From Pontibacter aydingkolensis (lineage in GTDB: Bacteria > Bacteroidota > Bacteroidia > Cytophagales > Hymenobacteraceae): a stretch of 64,000 nt of DNA. Shown here in pieces: positions 37,454 through 47,654 of the stretch (within the stretch, counting starts at the first letter, position 1; every line of letters starts with the position of its first letter). A model generated the notes under the pieces. It did no database searches. It had not been told where the DNA came from and saw nothing but the letters and a program-made list of their open reading frames with translations. The stretch spans positions 62,001-126,000 of the forward strand of contig NZ_JAHYXK010000004.1 in NCBI RefSeq assembly GCF_019443125.1, read 5' to 3'. Made by a program: the position numbers and the translations under genes.

Positions 37454-37840
37454 AAGGGTATAAGAGCTACTTGGCCTTGCTTCGCTACGCTTATTGCCCC
37501 GTCTGAAAGCTCTGTAGTTATATATCATGGGTAAGTAAAGTCTAGTTGAAATCCGATGCCAGCCAGCGTTAAAATATTAAATGCACTGTGGCAGGTGCAT
37601 TCGGGAAATTATTGGCTGCAAACGCTTGTAAAACTACAGGGCAAGCCTGCCCTGAAACCTGAATTAGATTATTAGAATTTAGTTATATTACGTCAATTAA
37701 TACGCTAGGTTCCGTACCGGTTGCCAAAGCTTTCTCACTGCATAAAACCCTGCTAAATATTTACGCATCAGCAACTTCTGTGCACTTGTTTTCAATTGTA
37801 TCGGTGCGTTGTATCCTCTAAGGTTATACTTTGCTTATAC
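37454..37840. other. Intergenic region between LamG gene and PorP/SprF gene
   Basis: No coding frame is convincing. It should contain the promoter of the minus-strand LamG gene; no consensus box was identified. Confidence 0.45.
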
Positions 37841-38836
37841 TTACCAAAGCAAAAACTGCTTTCCTGTATCTTCGCCTTTCAGTTTCCTAAGGCTGTAAAC
37901 CAATGCGACCTCGTTGGTGGCTTTGCTGATGTAGCGGGCATCCTGTACCGGGGTCTCATAAGCATAGTGTAAGCTAAGCTGGTTTAATCGTATGCCGGCT
38001 GTGAGGTTATAGGCTACGTCGTTTCTGTAACCTGCCCCTATCCAAAGCAAGTTTTGGTAAACCGCTTTAACCTGCCCTTCAATAGTGGCTGCCTGGTCGC
38101 TGTCATACTGGTAAATTCCGTTTACTGTCATGCCAAGCTGGTTGGTAATGTGGGTGCGATAGCCTGCCTGTACAATGTGCTTGCGGGTGTAAAAGCCTTT
38201 CAGGTAACCGTCGCCGGTAGTTAGTAGTTTGCCTTTGGTTATATCCTGCATGGCATAACCCACATAAAATTTTTCGGCAGACAAGGCCATTCCTAAGTTG
38301 ATATCCGCTTTGCCGATGCGGTTGCTGTGCCCGAGCAAGTTGGTATACTTCGGGTCGTTTTCCTGGTCCACGGTCAGGCGGTTCCCATCGAGGAATTGGC
38401 TGCTGTAGGTTAGCGCTGTACCCCATCGCATACTCAACGACTCCGATAGCCGCACTGCTGAGCCATAGCTAAGGAAAAGCTGTGTTTCTTTGGATGGACC
38501 AAACTGATCGTGCAAGACAGAAAGCCCTATCGCATGTTTTGCACTTATACTTTTAAGGTAATCGCCGTCGCCCTGACTATCAAACTTGTAACCTTTTGTA
38601 TCTCCTATACTTTTAAGATCGAGTTCGGCGGTTGCAAGTATGGTTTTGGGCGCATCTTCAAAGCCTGTCCACTGGTTGCGGTACAGGGTTTGAACTACCG
38701 AGCCCTCAAAACCTGTAAAAGCCGGGTTAAAGTATTGCTGATACTGGGAAAAGCTGGCCATCTGCTTTCTGTTTTGCGCCATGGCATTGAAAGCTAATAT
38801 CATTAAGCAGCAGGATACAAGTATAAATCTTTGCAT
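37841..38836 (-). CDS. PorP/SprF family type IX secretion system membrane protein
   Basis: 331 aa. Signal peptide (MQRFILVSCCLMILAFNAMA) and a body starting QYQQYFNPAFTGFEGSVVQT then LYRNQWTGFEDAPKT, the diagnostic N-terminal pattern of PorP/SprF, followed by a barrel of alternating strands. These outer-membrane proteins partner with type-B T9SS cargo, as SprF does for SprB. It follows the type-B cargo gene by 6 bp in the same direction, so the pair is almost certainly a dedicated cargo and partner. Length is standard for the family. Confidence 0.92.
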   Translation of the reverse strand: MQRFILVSCCLMILAFNAMAQNRKQMASFSQYQQYFNPAFTGFEGSVVQTLYRNQWTGFEDAPKTILATAELDLKSIGDTKGYKFDSQGDGDYLKSISAKHAIGLSVLHDQFGPSKETQLFLSYGSAVRLSESLSMRWGTALTYSSQFLDGNRLTVDQENDPKYTNLLGHSNRIGKADINLGMALSAEKFYVGYAMQDITKGKLLTTGDGYLKGFYTRKHIVQAGYRTHITNQLGMTVNGIYQYDSDQAATIEGQVKAVYQNLLWIGAGYRNDVAYNLTAGIRLNQLSLHYAYETPVQDARYISKATNEVALVYSLRKLKGEDTGKQFLLW

Positions 38837-38842
38837 AAAACT

Positions 38843-41800
38843 CTATTTAAGTACTGTCACTACCCCTTTTTGTACATGCCCTAAATCCTTTACCTGGATG
38901 ATATAGAAGTAGGAGCCCTGCACGATTTTCCCGTCTTTACCTTTGCCATCCCATCCTTCTTCGGGGTTAACAGTATGGAACAGGCGTGTACCGGCGCGGT
39001 CAAATATCTCTATCTCTATGTTATTGTAGTACCTTAGCTCAGGCACTGTCCAGGTATCGTTTATCCCGTCACCGTCTGGCGAGAAGGCATTTACCAGTTT
39101 AATGTCAGGTTTGTTGAACGGAGTTTTAGTAAGTATAAACTCCCTGGCAATCACATTCTGGTAAGGGTCCATACTTTGCACGCGTATACTAAACCTGGTT
39201 TGTCCGGATAAGCCCTTGTTTGACTTGAGATGCAGTTTGTTACCGCCCAATACTTCGAACAGGTTGTTATCTCCATCTCCCTGCCCAGCCGCCAAAGTAT
39301 AGGTAAACTCTGTGTCGTCGGGGTCTGTGGTAGCGAAAGAGCCTACTACTTCGGTTGGCAGAATATCAGGTTTAAAGGTATCAGAACTTAATGTAAGCGC
39401 AGTTGGTGCTTTGTTTGGCTCTACCTCTATGGTTATACTTGCCCTTCTGTTTTCTGTATTATAGGTTTTAGGAGCCTGCTGCAGTATACCTTCCAGCACA
39501 TAAATACCAGGTGCAATGCCGTTGTAATTACCTTTTTGCCATATTACGTTAATACTTTCCTGCGCTTGCGTGGCATAGGTTACCTTTACTTTTTCTGGTA
39601 ACCGCAACTGGTCAAAACCTGTCCGGAATGGCACTTTTATACTTGAAGGCTGCTCTACGGCAATTATGTTTTTCGTGATCTTCTCTACCTGTGCTGTTAC
39701 AGCCTCGCCTTTGTTGCCAGCCTCATCCACCAGGTAAAGCGATACGGTTAGCGTACCATCCTGCAAACCAGATACATCAATATTTAAGATGTTGAACTCT
39801 GTTGCGGTTACAGTAGCATTTCCAGTTACTGTATCGCTTCCGTTTTGGCTGCTGATGGTGTAAAAATAAGTGGCATCGGTTTCAGCACCAGTTACCGCTA
39901 GGGCTATACTTTCCTGGTTTGTAACATTTACCAGATCAACTGCAAACTGTATGGTATACTTGTCGGGTGCGGTGGCATCGTAAAGTATATCCAGCACATT
40001 GGAGGCAGTGTTGCCGTTTGTAGCGGCATCGTGTACCCTGTTCTCCGGTAGCTGTACTTTTATACTTCCATCGTTGCCAGGCGTGATCAGGGCTTTGTAC
40101 TCTGTATCGTTTACCTGCTCCAGGTTACCGCCAGTAGCGTTTGTAACAGCAACTGCAGCCAGGCTAAAGTCTGTTACCGGCTCGCTTAGCTTGATAACTA
40201 AAGTAAAAGGCTTGTTAGTAGGCGATGCTGCGTTTGTACTAAGTATGATATCGGGACGTGAATCATCATACCTTAGCCTGATCTCATTAGAGGCTGTATT
40301 ACCGTTTTGAGCTATGTCTGTTACGTTATCTGCGGCTACTAAAATACGTACCTCGCCGCTTGAAGCTGGTGTGATAAGCAAAGTATAAGTAAGATCATTT
40401 ACTTTACTAAGCTGCGATGCAGCACCATTCTCAACGGTTACATCGTTCAGTTCGAAACCGGTAACGGGCTCGCTAAACTCAACTTTTAGGGTAAACGGCT
40501 TATTTATCGGGTCTGTGGCTTCGGTGCTTAAGGTAACTACAGGAGGCAGGCCATCAAACGTGCGCTTGTAAACAGAAGAGGCTACATTGCCGTTGCCGGC
40601 GGCATCAAACGCCTTACCGGCTTGCACGCTTATACTTAACTCTCCGTCTGCTACAGGCGAAACCAGTAAAGTATAAACCTTCGCATTTTGTGCTGTAAAG
40701 TTGGATAATGCTGCATTTACAGCCGTTACATCTCCTACCTCAAAGCCGGTTACATTTTCTGAGAAAGTAAAAGTTACTGTAAACGCCTCTTTGGTGATAG
40801 CAGGTGCATCTGAGTTTATACTTAGCTGTGGCCTTGTGCCGTCGTAGGTTACCTCCAGTGGTTCAGAGGCTTTATTTGCATTACCGGCCAGGTCGGTTGC
40901 TTTATTGGCAGCCAGGCTCAGCCGCACCAGGCCGTCGGCTGTTGGTGTAACCGTAGCTTTATAGGTGGTGCTGTTTATACTTGCCAGGTTGCTAAGCGTA
41001 GCGTTGGTTACAGTAAAATCTGTTGGTGCCAAACCGTACACTTGCTCCGTAAACTTTATCTCCACCTCAAAGGCATCTTTCACAGGCGATGTTTGTGCCG
41101 AGGCAACTGTGACTGCCGGTGCTGTTAAATCAATGGTTACGGTAAAATCTGCGCTGAGCTGGCTGGTGTTGCCGGCGGCATCGGAGGCAGTGGCTGTAAA
41201 TATATAGTTACCCTCAGCCAGTTTGGTTGCAGTATAATCAAATTCCCAGTTACCGGAAGCTGTTGCCATGGTTTGACCTATTGCGTTTCCATCTCTGTAA
41301 AGCGCCACCGTAGCGCCCGCTTCTGCCGTACCTTTTAGCAACAATTCGCTGTCAGAAGTAATCTGGTCATTATTTACCGGGCCTCTATCTTCGGTTATAC
41401 TTGCCAGCAGAGGTGCTGCAGGTGCCTGTGTGTCTACTGTCCAAGTGTACGTGGCAGGTGTATTGTCTTTGTTACCGGCGGCATCTACTGCCCTCACTGC
41501 CAACGTGTGGGCTCCGTCCTCTAAGTTGCTTAACGTATAAGGGTTTGTTACTTCTGCATAAGCCCCTCCGTTTATACTTGCTTCATACTTCACATCGGCC
41601 TCGTTGCTGGTAAAAGTAAACCGGGCGGTTGTCTGGTTGGTAAGCACATCCGGTTTGGTGGCAATAGTTGTTTCCGGGGCTTTGGTATCGATAGTGAATG
41701 TGCGAACAGCGCTGGCATTGCCTGTGTTGCCGGCGGCATCGGTTGCTCTGGCTGTTATTTGCAGAGTGCCGTCGGCTAGTGCTGTGGCCGGGGTAAAGCT

Positions 41801-43375
41801 CCAGTTGCCATCTGCTCCTGCTGTGGTGGTGCCAAACTGGGTAGATTCATTGTATACCGTTACAGTTGCGTTTGCCTCTGTCGTGCCTGTTATAGTTGGT
41901 TTACCTGTGTTTAAAAGTGCGTCTTCTGCAGGAGTTAACACAAGAGGGGCTGCTGGCGCTTTGGTATCAATGGTCCAGGTATAAGTGGCTGGAGTTTCGT
42001 CTATATTACCGGCTGCATCTTTGGCTTTTACGGCAATGGTATGCTCTCCATCGGCTAAGCTGTTGATCGTATAAGGGTTGGATACCTGCACAAAAGCGGC
42101 TCCGTTTATACTTGCCAGGTAAACAACACCCGTCTCGTTGCTCGAAAAGCTGAACGTTGCTGAGTTGCTATTGGTAAGTGCATCTGGCTTAGATACGATG
42201 GTTGTTTCAGGGGCCTGAGTATCTGGTGGACTAACAACCTGAACGTTCAGCAGCTTGTTTAGCTCTGTGTACCAAACCGGTGCCATTTTATCGTAGCCTG
42301 CCTGCGTAGGGTGTAGCGGGTCTGCCATATCTCCTCCGTCCGTAGACCACTTGTAAATGATGCCTGCCCCATCCTGCATATCTACAAGTATAAGGTTATC
42401 GCCATTGGCCTGGCGCCGCTGCACCATAGGCTCCATTTTTCTGTTGTAGGTGATCGTGGCTTCAGCCTCTGCAGGGGTATAGCAGTTTGTACTGTAAACA
42501 AATACATCATTATAGCATACACGCTTGATGATCTTGGCCAGAATAACAGTCACATCTTTACCGGATGTGTTTTCATACTTTTCGATCTCATTCAGTACCC
42601 CTTCCAGCCTGGCAATGGCGGCATCAGACCCATCTGCATTATTGGTGCCGATGTGAAGCAGTATAATATCCGGCTGGTACTCCTGTAGGTAAGTAAGACC
42701 CTGGCTGTTAGTGGTTCCTCCGTAGCTTCTATCCCTAAGCAGGTCTGAAATATTCTGGATGGTGGCGCCGCCAAAGCCGGCATGATCTATATCAGTGGCA
42801 AAATTACTGCCTGAGCGCTGGCTGCCCACAAAGTCATACTTTCCGTTAGAGGCCGATGCATTCAGCAGTTGTGCCAGTTTAGCCCTGTAAGAGATTTTAA
42901 TGTTTGCGCTCTGAGAGCCGCTTCCTCCTTCGGTATTAGAATCGCCGAGGGGCATAATGTTAAATACTTTGTTTTGCGCATGTGTGGTGGCATTTACTAC
43001 AGCGCTATAACCCGACTCATCGCTGTTATTTATGGTTTTGATCCGGTAGTATACTTTCTGGTTATAGTATAAACCGGTGTGCCTGAAACTTCGCTCTGCG
43101 ACACTAAAAGTCTTTAATGGCACAAAAGTTTCTGCAATTCCAGTGTTAGACATTTCCAGCACATAGCCGGTAGCGTTGGAAACAGGAGTCCAGGTAAGAC
43201 GGATTGCCCCCACCAAAGATGGTTTAGCCTGAAGCTGAGGCGCATCCAACCTGTAGGCAGAAGTATAACTTTTTACCGAAGAAGCCCGGAAGGCTTCGGC
43301 ATCAAAAGAGGACAGGGATACTAATAATAACAGAAGAAAAGGGTGTATTAACTTCTGTAGGTAGATGTTTTGCAT
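38843..43375 (-). CDS. Type-B T9SS cargo: SGNH hydrolase with Ig-like repeats and gliding-motility C-terminal domain
   Basis: 1510 aa from the ATG at 43375, chosen because it starts a signal peptide (MQNIYLQKLIHPFLLLLLVS); an upstream ATG at 43411 adds 12 residues. Order: FN3-like domain (about 45-130), SGNH/GDSL hydrolase (about 135-375) with block I GDSNTEGG, the GTNN block and the DPLHPTQAGYDKM block carrying the Asp-His pair, then about ten bacterial Ig-like repeats (PETTIVSKPDALTNSN, ITGTTEANATVTVYNES, FEVEIKFTEQVYGLAPTDFT), a cadherin-like piece, and a gliding motility-associated C-terminal domain (FSPDGDGINDTWTV ... EIEIFDRAGTRLF ... GWDGKGKDGKIVQGSYFYII). Probably a surface esterase or deacylase acting on glycans. 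Confidence 0.88.
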   Translation of the reverse strand: MQNIYLQKLIHPFLLLLLVSLSSFDAEAFRASSVKSYTSAYRLDAPQLQAKPSLVGAIRLTWTPVSNATGYVLEMSNTGIAETFVPLKTFSVAERSFRHTGLYYNQKVYYRIKTINNSDESGYSAVVNATTHAQNKVFNIMPLGDSNTEGGSGSQSANIKISYRAKLAQLLNASASNGKYDFVGSQRSGSNFATDIDHAGFGGATIQNISDLLRDRSYGGTTNSQGLTYLQEYQPDIILLHIGTNNADGSDAAIARLEGVLNEIEKYENTSGKDVTVILAKIIKRVCYNDVFVYSTNCYTPAEAEATITYNRKMEPMVQRRQANGDNLILVDMQDGAGIIYKWSTDGGDMADPLHPTQAGYDKMAPVWYTELNKLLNVQVVSPPDTQAPETTIVSKPDALTNSNSATFSFSSNETGVVYLASINGAAFVQVSNPYTINSLADGEHTIAVKAKDAAGNIDETPATYTWTIDTKAPAAPLVLTPAEDALLNTGKPTITGTTEANATVTVYNESTQFGTTTAGADGNWSFTPATALADGTLQITARATDAAGNTGNASAVRTFTIDTKAPETTIATKPDVLTNQTTARFTFTSNEADVKYEASINGGAYAEVTNPYTLSNLEDGAHTLAVRAVDAAGNKDNTPATYTWTVDTQAPAAPLLASITEDRGPVNNDQITSDSELLLKGTAEAGATVALYRDGNAIGQTMATASGNWEFDYTATKLAEGNYIFTATASDAAGNTSQLSADFTVTIDLTAPAVTVASAQTSPVKDAFEVEIKFTEQVYGLAPTDFTVTNATLSNLASINSTTYKATVTPTADGLVRLSLAANKATDLAGNANKASEPLEVTYDGTRPQLSINSDAPAITKEAFTVTFTFSENVTGFEVGDVTAVNAALSNFTAQNAKVYTLLVSPVADGELSISVQAGKAFDAAGNGNVASSVYKRTFDGLPPVVTLSTEATDPINKPFTLKVEFSEPVTGFELNDVTVENGAASQLSKVNDLTYTLLITPASSGEVRILVAADNVTDIAQNGNTASNEIRLRYDDSRPDIILSTNAASPTNKPFTLVIKLSEPVTDFSLAAVAVTNATGGNLEQVNDTEYKALITPGNDGSIKVQLPENRVHDAATNGNTASNVLDILYDATAPDKYTIQFAVDLVNVTNQESIALAVTGAETDATYFYTISSQNGSDTVTGNATVTATEFNILNIDVSGLQDGTLTVSLYLVDEAGNKGEAVTAQVEKITKNIIAVEQPSSIKVPFRTGFDQLRLPEKVKVTYATQAQESINVIWQKGNYNGIAPGIYVLEGILQQAPKTYNTENRRASITIEVEPNKAPTALTLSSDTFKPDILPTEVVGSFATTDPDDTEFTYTLAAGQGDGDNNLFEVLGGNKLHLKSNKGLSGQTRFSIRVQSMDPYQNVIAREFILTKTPFNKPDIKLVNAFSPDGDGINDTWTVPELRYYNNIEIEIFDRAGTRLFHTVNPEEGWDGKGKDGKIVQGSYFYIIQVKDLGHVQKGVVTVLK

Positions 43376-43720
43376 ACTTACAGTTTGTTCGGAGTTAATT
43401 CGCAAGCCCACTCCTTAACGGTTTTTAAAGTATAAGGTTATAGAGATATTCGTACATTAAGCCTGCTTTTTTTCTCCGGCAACTTATCTGCCACAGGGCT
43501 ATATTCATCGCATAATCCTTCTATAACTGTGTTTCTATATTCTTTTGAAAAAATATTTGTGAAAACATCAAACCTTTTCACCCAATTTCTATATAACTGA
43601 ATAAAGCAGCGGCTATGCCATTGCTTTACTACTGATGACCGAACTATACTACTGGCGCAGGTAACTGGCACCAGGGTATGCAGCACCTTGTTTTATACAA
43701 GCACCCTTAATTGAGTTTAT
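43376..43720. promoter_or_regulatory. Divergent intergenic region
   Basis: Separates the minus-strand type-B cargo gene from the plus-strand MBOAT gene and must contain both promoters. No exact TANNTTTG box was found; AATATTTG near 43550 matches 7 of 8 positions on the plus strand. An ACCCTTAA element lies about 15 bases before the MBOAT start. Confidence 0.4.
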
Positions 43721-45193
43721 ATGTTATTTAACTCTACTGAATTTTTCATATTCTTTCCGGTAGTAGTTACGCTCTACTTTCTTACCTCACCCAACAGAAG
43801 GTGGCTTATACTTTTATTGGCTAGTTATTACTTCTACGCCTCCTGGAAACCTGCCTACACCATCATTTTAATGGTTTCTACCCTGATAGATTATTTCTGC
43901 AGCAGAGCCATGGGCAGGTATGAAGATGAGCAGAAACAGAAGCGCAAGCCATTCTTATTTATCAGTTTGCTCTCTAACCTGGGCATTCTGCTATTGTTTA
44001 AGTACTATAATTTTTTTAACGACAGTGCGGCAGACATAGCCAATGCCTTAGACATGACCTATGCCATGCCAGCCTTTGAACTGCTGCTGCCTATGGGTAT
44101 CTCGTTCTATACTTTCCAGACCATGAGTTACAGTATAGATGTGTACCATGGCCGCATTAAGCCAGAAAGGCACCTGGGCGTGTTTGCACTGTTTGTTACC
44201 TTTTTCCCGCAGCTGGTGGCAGGGCCTATCGAGCGCGCCGGCAACTTGCTGGGCCAACTGCACCAAAGCCACGATTTTAACTATTACCGTGTAGTGGCCG
44301 GCCTGAGACGCATGGCCTGGGGCTTTTTTAAGAAAATTGTGATCGCTGATAACCTGGCCCTGATGGTAAACCAGGTATACAATAACCCGACAGATTTCGA
44401 CGGCATATCTTTTGCCATTGCCACTGTTTTCTTTGCTTTCCAGATCTATTGCGATTTCTCTGGCTACTCCGATATAGCGATAGGCGCTGCCCAGGTAATG
44501 GGTTTCAGGCTGATGGAAAACTTCAGGAGCCCATACTTTGCCAAGTCCATTTCTGAATTCTGGGGCCGCTGGCACATTTCACTGTCAACGTGGTTCCGGG
44601 ATTACCTATACATACCGCTGGGAGGTAACCGTGTTGTAAAATGGCGCTGGTATTATAACTTATTCATCACTTTTCTGATCAGTGGCTTGTGGCACGGGGC
44701 TAACTGGACCTTCGTGATCTGGGGTGGCCTGCACGGTTTTTACCTGGTATTTGCCATACTTACGGCCAGGCAACGCGAGGCATTAGCGCAAACAACCGGC
44801 CTTGCCAACCATCCACAGCTGATGAAGTGGGCACAAGTGCTGAGCGTATTTGCACTGGTATGCTTTTCCTGGATATTCTTTCGTGCCAATTCTCTGGCAG
44901 ATGCCCTTTATATTATCGGACACATGTTTAGTGGTTTAGGTAACATAAGCGAAGCACTAGCCAATGTGCCCCATACTGTGTTCATGGACCAGGGGCTGAA
45001 GGTATTTGCTGTGTCAGTTCTGGCTATTATACTGATGGAGATCGTACACCTGATACAGCGCAATGGCAGTGTGTCGCAGCTTATTATGCAGCGGCCTGCA
45101 TGGGTTCGATGGAGCGTATATTATATAGCCATTATTGCGATGCTGCTGTTCGGACAGTTTGGTAACCAAGAGTTTATTTATTTCCAGTTTTAG
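43721..45193 (+). CDS. MBOAT family O-acyltransferase (AlgI-like)
   Basis: 490 aa with about 11 TM helices. FFPQLVAGPIERAGNLLGQL and the catalytic-His region FLISGLWHGANWTFVIWGGL are the AlgI/DltB signature; AYTIILMVSTLIDYFCSRAM at the N-terminus is also typical. It passes acyl groups, usually acetyl, across the inner membrane to a periplasmic acceptor. The next gene encodes an AlgX/AlgJ-like SGNH protein, 3 bp downstream, which is the expected transferase partner. Together they most likely O-acetylate the exopolysaccharide made by this island. Confidence 0.92.
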   Translation: MLFNSTEFFIFFPVVVTLYFLTSPNRRWLILLLASYYFYASWKPAYTIILMVSTLIDYFCSRAMGRYEDEQKQKRKPFLFISLLSNLGILLLFKYYNFFNDSAADIANALDMTYAMPAFELLLPMGISFYTFQTMSYSIDVYHGRIKPERHLGVFALFVTFFPQLVAGPIERAGNLLGQLHQSHDFNYYRVVAGLRRMAWGFFKKIVIADNLALMVNQVYNNPTDFDGISFAIATVFFAFQIYCDFSGYSDIAIGAAQVMGFRLMENFRSPYFAKSISEFWGRWHISLSTWFRDYLYIPLGGNRVVKWRWYYNLFITFLISGLWHGANWTFVIWGGLHGFYLVFAILTARQREALAQTTGLANHPQLMKWAQVLSVFALVCFSWIFFRANSLADALYIIGHMFSGLGNISEALANVPHTVFMDQGLKVFAVSVLAIILMEIVHLIQRNGSVSQLIMQRPAWVRWSVYYIAIIAMLLFGQFGNQEFIYFQF

Positions 45194-45196
45194 CGC

Positions 45197-46318
45197 ATGA
45201 AGAGTATGAAGGATAAAGGAGTAAAAAGGCTTTTAGGAAAATTAACCCTGCTGATGCTGCCTTTTCTTATCTGGCCTTTAATAGAAGTATTATTTCTACC
45301 GATGAACTTCTTCACGTTCCGGATCTGGGAGACTATATCCGTAAACAAGATGCTGGTGATGTCGGGACCATTTTACCCGAACATGCACCTGAAGATGGAG
45401 GAAGAAGGCGAACTTGCGCCGCACACGCCATACGCTGAAAAAAGAGTGGTAGAGTGGTACACTGATGCCTATGGTTATCGCAACCGAGATCTTAAATGCG
45501 ATGTACTACTTATCGGAGATTCAAACATTACAGGTGCCAAGTTATCGCAGGACGAAACGTTGGCCGAAGTACTGGAACGCCAGTTAGGCAAAGATGTGTA
45601 TTCCTTCGCACCGGCCACTGTAAACCGTTTTCTGGCTACAGACCGCTTCATTGAAACACCTCCGGAACTGGTTATTGTATCCAGTATTGAGCGTAGAATT
45701 CCGGAGTTGCCACCTGTTGGCGCAAACGGTTTAAACTCAAAGCTGCGCAATGCCTCTGGCAATCTCATTAGCTCTTCTCAAGCACTTACCTGGATGGCCG
45801 TAACAGCAGACCGCATTTCAAAGCTGGGGCTTTACCATAAAACACTGGCAAATCTCGAAAGGTCTTTCGGAAAGAAAGAGTATATTAGCTATAACAACGA
45901 GTTCTTTATTGAAGGTGACACCGCTAACCGAACCTTTAGCGAAGAAGAGATACAGTACATTGCTGATGTGCTGGAAGGCTATAAAAAGGCACTGGAAGAG
46001 CGCGGTATAAAGTTTATATTTATGCCCATCCCTAATAAGGAAAACATATATTATGAGTTGCTGCCCTCTAAAAAGAAACCTGACTTTTTGCCCAGGCTAA
46101 TGGCTGAGCTGCAAAAACGAAAAATAGACGCCGTAGACCTTCAAACTAACTTTGAAGACCTCTACCAGCGCAAACATGTTTCGCTATACCCTGCCGACGA
46201 CGCACACTGGAACGATGTGGCTGTGAAAGTAGCCGCAGGGTTGGTAACAGCGCGTTTGCAAGGCGATGTACCCGACAAGAATAAAGATTCGAATTTTTTT
46301 GTAAAGTATTCTGATTAA
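45197..46318 (+). CDS. AlgX/AlgJ-like SGNH-fold acetyltransferase partner
   Basis: 373 aa. One N-terminal TM anchor (about 12-34) places the rest in the periplasm. The SGNH catalytic landmarks are GDSNITG (nucleophile Ser) near residue 105 and DAHWNDVAV near residue 335, the Asp-x-His pair used by AlgJ/AlgX-type polysaccharide acetyltransferases. It lies 3 bp after the MBOAT gene. Expected to take acetyl from the MBOAT and place it on the polymer; the acceptor is unknown. Confidence 0.85.
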   Translation: MKSMKDKGVKRLLGKLTLLMLPFLIWPLIEVLFLPMNFFTFRIWETISVNKMLVMSGPFYPNMHLKMEEEGELAPHTPYAEKRVVEWYTDAYGYRNRDLKCDVLLIGDSNITGAKLSQDETLAEVLERQLGKDVYSFAPATVNRFLATDRFIETPPELVIVSSIERRIPELPPVGANGLNSKLRNASGNLISSSQALTWMAVTADRISKLGLYHKTLANLERSFGKKEYISYNNEFFIEGDTANRTFSEEEIQYIADVLEGYKKALEERGIKFIFMPIPNKENIYYELLPSKKKPDFLPRLMAELQKRKIDAVDLQTNFEDLYQRKHVSLYPADDAHWNDVAVKVAAGLVTARLQGDVPDKNKDSNFFVKYSD

Positions 46319-46391
46319 AAACGTATGCAACTAATAGTTTATACTATTAAGCATTGCCTATATAAATTATAAACAATCCAGACCCGTTCTC

Positions 46392-47636
46392 ATGACTATA
46401 AAAACCTTTTACCGAAAAGGAGTAAAACGCGCTAAAAAGATACTAGGCCGTATTGTTCCTTACAACTCGCAGTATAAACCCGGCGGTGTATGTAACATTA
46501 ATATTGAACAGCCAAACCGCAACAACCCGCGTGAGATAACAGTGCACCATGTGTACCCCAAATACGAGACTAAACTCAAGATCTCAGAGGATTTGTATCA
46601 TGCCTGCTCTGAATACTGGAAGCCAAAACGCCAGGTAAGCACCAATTATATGGTGGTAGAAGTACCAAACGGGAGAGTGTATACTGATAATGAAAGTAGT
46701 GTAGCTATAATTTCACGCTATAACAGGGTAATTGAGAACGTATCCCTGAGTCTGGTAAGTGGAAAAGTAACAGAGCCTAACCTAAACAACATTTTTGAAC
46801 AGCGTTACTTTACCGTACCCGAAAAGTATAACGGCACTGTTTTTTCGCTGTTAACAGGCGGGGCTGGCATAAACAATATAGGGCATTGGTTTATAGATGT
46901 GCTGCCACGCCTGCACTTGCTCCGCAAAAGCGGCCTCTATAACAAAGTTGACTGGTTTCTGATGCCAAGTCTGCGTTACGATTACCAGGTTGAAACACTG
47001 GAATTGCTTGGTATACCACTGTCTAAAGTAATAGAAGGAGACAAACACCCGCACATTTCTGCTGATTGCATTATAGCATCTACTGCACCGAGAGGCAACC
47101 ATACATTAATACCGGACTGGATGTGCACTTATTTACAGGAGTCGTTTATGCCTTATGCAGAAGAAGAAAGCGACCTGATTACCCCGGAAACGCCTTACCT
47201 CTACGTTAGCCGCAGTGACTCAGACATTCGTAATGTTTTAAACGAAAAGGAACTGCTCGAATCGCTGGAGCCTTATGGGTTCAGAACAGTTGTATCCAGC
47301 AAATTAAGTATCCGCGAAAAGATCAAGCTCTTCTCCAGGGCAAAAGTAGTTATGGGTGCCACCGGGGCTGGCCTGATTAGCATGTTCTTTTGCAAACCAG
47401 GCACTAAAATGATTGAGATATTTAACGAGGGGTTTGTAATAGAGCCTTTCTACGACATTGCAACCAAACTTAACCTTGATTACGAATACATGATCTGCAG
47501 GAACAGGCGTAAAGTAAAAAACGCCACCCAAGGGCAGCGTGAGCATTTATTTGTGGAAACTGATAAGGTGCTTGCTATACTTGAGAGAATGGAACAAGAA
47601 AACCGGAAATCTACCAAACAGGCTGAAGTAGCTTAA
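46392..47636 (+). CDS. Family 61 glycosyltransferase
   Basis: 414 aa. The GT61/DUF563 pattern is clear: INNIGHWFIDVLPRLHLLRK, ISADCIIASTAPRGNHTLIP, LYVSRSDSDIRNVLNEKELL and VVMGATGAGLISMFFCKPG. In other organisms GT61 enzymes transfer pentoses, GlcNAc or other sugars. No TM segment. It is the third gene of the acyltransferase operon, 73 bp after the SGNH gene, so it may add a side-chain sugar to the same polymer. Confidence 0.88.
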   Translation: MTIKTFYRKGVKRAKKILGRIVPYNSQYKPGGVCNINIEQPNRNNPREITVHHVYPKYETKLKISEDLYHACSEYWKPKRQVSTNYMVVEVPNGRVYTDNESSVAIISRYNRVIENVSLSLVSGKVTEPNLNNIFEQRYFTVPEKYNGTVFSLLTGGAGINNIGHWFIDVLPRLHLLRKSGLYNKVDWFLMPSLRYDYQVETLELLGIPLSKVIEGDKHPHISADCIIASTAPRGNHTLIPDWMCTYLQESFMPYAEEESDLITPETPYLYVSRSDSDIRNVLNEKELLESLEPYGFRTVVSSKLSIREKIKLFSRAKVVMGATGAGLISMFFCKPGTKMIEIFNEGFVIEPFYDIATKLNLDYEYMICRNRRKVKNATQGQREHLFVETDKVLAILERMEQENRKSTKQAEVA

Positions 47637-47654
47637 AAAGTACCCTAATCATAT

